From Phycisphaerales bacterium (GTDB lineage Bacteria; Planctomycetota; Phycisphaerae; Sedimentisphaerales; Anaerobacaceae), in contig DSDB01000290.1 of NCBI GenBank assembly GCA_011057845.1, positions 1-7,226 on the forward strand: a stretch of DNA of 7,226 bases, read 5' to 3'. The translations under genes were made by a program, and so were the position numbers. Below are positions 6,457 to 7,226 of the stretch, one piece after another (position 1 is the stretch's first letter; each line of letters starts with the position of its first letter). The notes below the pieces were generated by a model, which saw only the letters and a list, made by a program, of their open reading frames with translations, did no database searches and was not told the origin of the DNA.

Positions 6457-6613
6457 TACTCCCCCAACCCGAATATCACACGCCATCAACACGCGGCGTG
6501 CGCAGCGCCATGCGGACTCGTACCGCTGGACCACGGGGATTTCGAGCACAACCACCGAGCCTGACACCCCCAGCCGCGGTGCGCGCATGGATTGATCATG
6601 GGCGGATATAGGA
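6457..6613. other. Centre of the 380-base divergent intergenic region, no convincing gene
   Basis: This is the stretch between the two divergent Pho-box arrays. It contains one perfect 6-bp inverted repeat, CACGCC (6479-6484) and GGCGTG (6495-6500), with a 10-base loop and no T-tract. A 48-codon minus-strand frame (6442-6588) crosses it, but that frame has no ribosome binding site and ends inside an operator hexamer. I see no RNA gene or mobile-element sequence. Confidence 0.4.
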
Positions 6614-6689
6614 CTAAGACGGGCCTAATTATACATTAGCACAGAGTTAATACACATCTAAATGCCCTCTAATATCGCACCCATATCAT
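6614..6689 (+). promoter_or_regulatory. Six-copy 11-base Pho-box-like operator array and -10 of the porin gene
   Basis: Hexamers CTAAGA (6614), CTAATT (6625), TTAGCA (6636), TTAATA (6647), CTAAAT (6658) and CTAATA (6669) start at exactly 11-base intervals. All six fit YTAR in their first four positions. Nine bases after the last is TATCAT (6684-6689, five of six matches to TATAAT), predicting a start near 6696 and a leader of about 48 bases. The array is AT-rich in an otherwise GC-rich region. Phasing is lost on both sides (6603 and 6680 do not fit). The core resembles the cyanobacterial Pho box PyTTAAPyPy(T/A), also spaced at 11 bases, and six copies would allow several PhoB dimers to bind side by side. 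Confidence 0.75.
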
Positions 6690-6743
6690 CCGCCTGTAAA
6701 CAAACAACCCGTATCAACACACGATTCCTTTGGAGGCGTACAC

Positions 6744-7226
6744 ATGAAGAACCTGGCCAAGACCAAAGTGCTACTCCTGATCGTTGTGCTGACGGTCGCC
6801 TGTTGCCCGCCCAGGGCGTCGGCCGGCGAATCTGACGAGATACAGTTGCTCAGGGAGCAACTCGAAACACAAGCCAGACTCCTGCACGAGATGCAGGAGC
6901 GCCTGGCCCAGCTTGAGGCCCGTCAGGAGAGCAAGGAGAAGTCGCTGACCGAGAAAATCGAAGAAGTCGAGCAGAAAGCCGACAAGGCCGAGGCCGCCGT
7001 CGCCGCCGCGCCGACCGGCCCCAAAGCCACCTGGCCCGACCGTATCAGCCTCTCCGGCGATTTCCGCTACCGCCATGAGAGCATCGACGCCGAGAGAAAC
7101 GCCAACGGCGGCGTTGACTGGCGGGATGGACGCAGCCGACACCGCATCCGCGCCCGCGCCATGATCAGCGCCATCGTCAACGATGAGTGGGACGCCATCA
7201 TCCGCCTGGCGACCGGCCAGCGGGAG
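6744..7226 (+). CDS. Outer-membrane porin with N-terminal coiled coil, C-terminus cut off by window edge
   Basis: ATG 6744 has a strong TGGAGG 7 bases upstream (6731-6736). The 161 visible codons encode a signal peptide (MKNLAKTK, then hydrophobic VLLLIVVLTVACC, likely cleaved after ASA near residue 27). A Glu/Gln/Lys/Leu-rich coiled coil follows at about 31-85 (EIQLLREQLE to EEVEQKAD), then an Ala/Pro linker. From about residue 100 come amphipathic beta-strands such as ISLSGDFRYRHESID and HRIRARAMISAIVNDEWDAIIRLATG. That strand pattern is typical of the 'putative porin' family (Porin_5-like). The coiled coil probably spans the periplasm or helps trimerise the barrel. Most of the barrel is missing, so selectivity cannot be judged. 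Its six-copy Pho-box-like promoter suggests a phosphate-starvation-induced, perhaps anion-selective porin, functionally like PhoE or OprP; that is inference from regulation, not from the protein. Confidence 0.82.
   Translation, partial: MKNLAKTKVLLLIVVLTVACCPPRASAGESDEIQLLREQLETQARLLHEMQERLAQLEARQESKEKSLTEKIEEVEQKADKAEAAVAAAPTGPKATWPDRISLSGDFRYRHESIDAERNANGGVDWRDGRSRHRIRARAMISAIVNDEWDAIIRLATGQRE

Noticed and set aside
6442..6588. A 48-codon minus-strand frame beginning MRAPRLGVSG with a protein-like composition.
   Set aside because: It has no ribosome binding site, it starts inside GC-rich intergenic DNA, and its stop lies inside a box of the arsC-like operator. Chance or a decayed remnant is more likely.

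Overview
The window is GC-rich, tightly packed bacterial DNA. The gene mix suggests a planctomycete, perhaps of the Phycisphaerae/Sedimentisphaerales side: a Tat-exported Gfo/Idh/MocA oxidoreductase, a secreted parallel beta-helix protein with a PA14-like C-terminus, and an outer-membrane porin with a coiled-coil N-terminus. This placement is inference from gene content; there is no rRNA or other marker to confirm it.

Layout. Bases 1-535 (minus) hold the first 178 codons of a Tat-signal oxidoreductase that runs off the left edge. It is divergent from 693-2924 (plus), a 743-residue secreted beta-helix/PA14 protein, and the two share a 157-base promoter region. Bases 2925-3061 carry no gene, only GC hairpins. 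At 3062-3187 (minus) I find a 41-codon reading frame for a single-pass membrane protein. Then come a PhoB-type response regulator (3438-4121, plus) and a PhoR-type sensor kinase (4129-5913, plus), an operon with a 7-base gap. Convergent to the kinase, with 9 bases between stop codons, is a thioredoxin-type arsenate reductase/low-molecular-weight phosphatase (5923-6363, minus). A 380-base intergenic region follows, then the start of a porin (6744 to the right edge, plus).

Main discovery. Three intergenic sites carry tandem hexamers close to YTAACR, repeated at exactly 11 bases. Four copies precede the 41-codon ORF, four precede the arsenate reductase gene and six precede the porin. In all three the last hexamer lies exactly 9 bases before a -10-like hexamer (TATGAA, TATCAA, TATCAT), in the direction of the gene. 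Period, core and placement match known PhoB/PhoP boxes (E. coli CTGTCAT repeats, Bacillus TT(A/T/C)ACA repeats, cyanobacterial PyTTAAPyPy(T/A) repeats). I infer that the PhoB-like regulator encoded here controls a local phosphate-starvation regulon: a porin to admit phosphate, an arsenate reductase to detoxify arsenate that enters with it, and an undescribed small membrane protein. The phoBR-like operon itself appears to start from an ordinary sigma-70-like promoter just beyond the first array.
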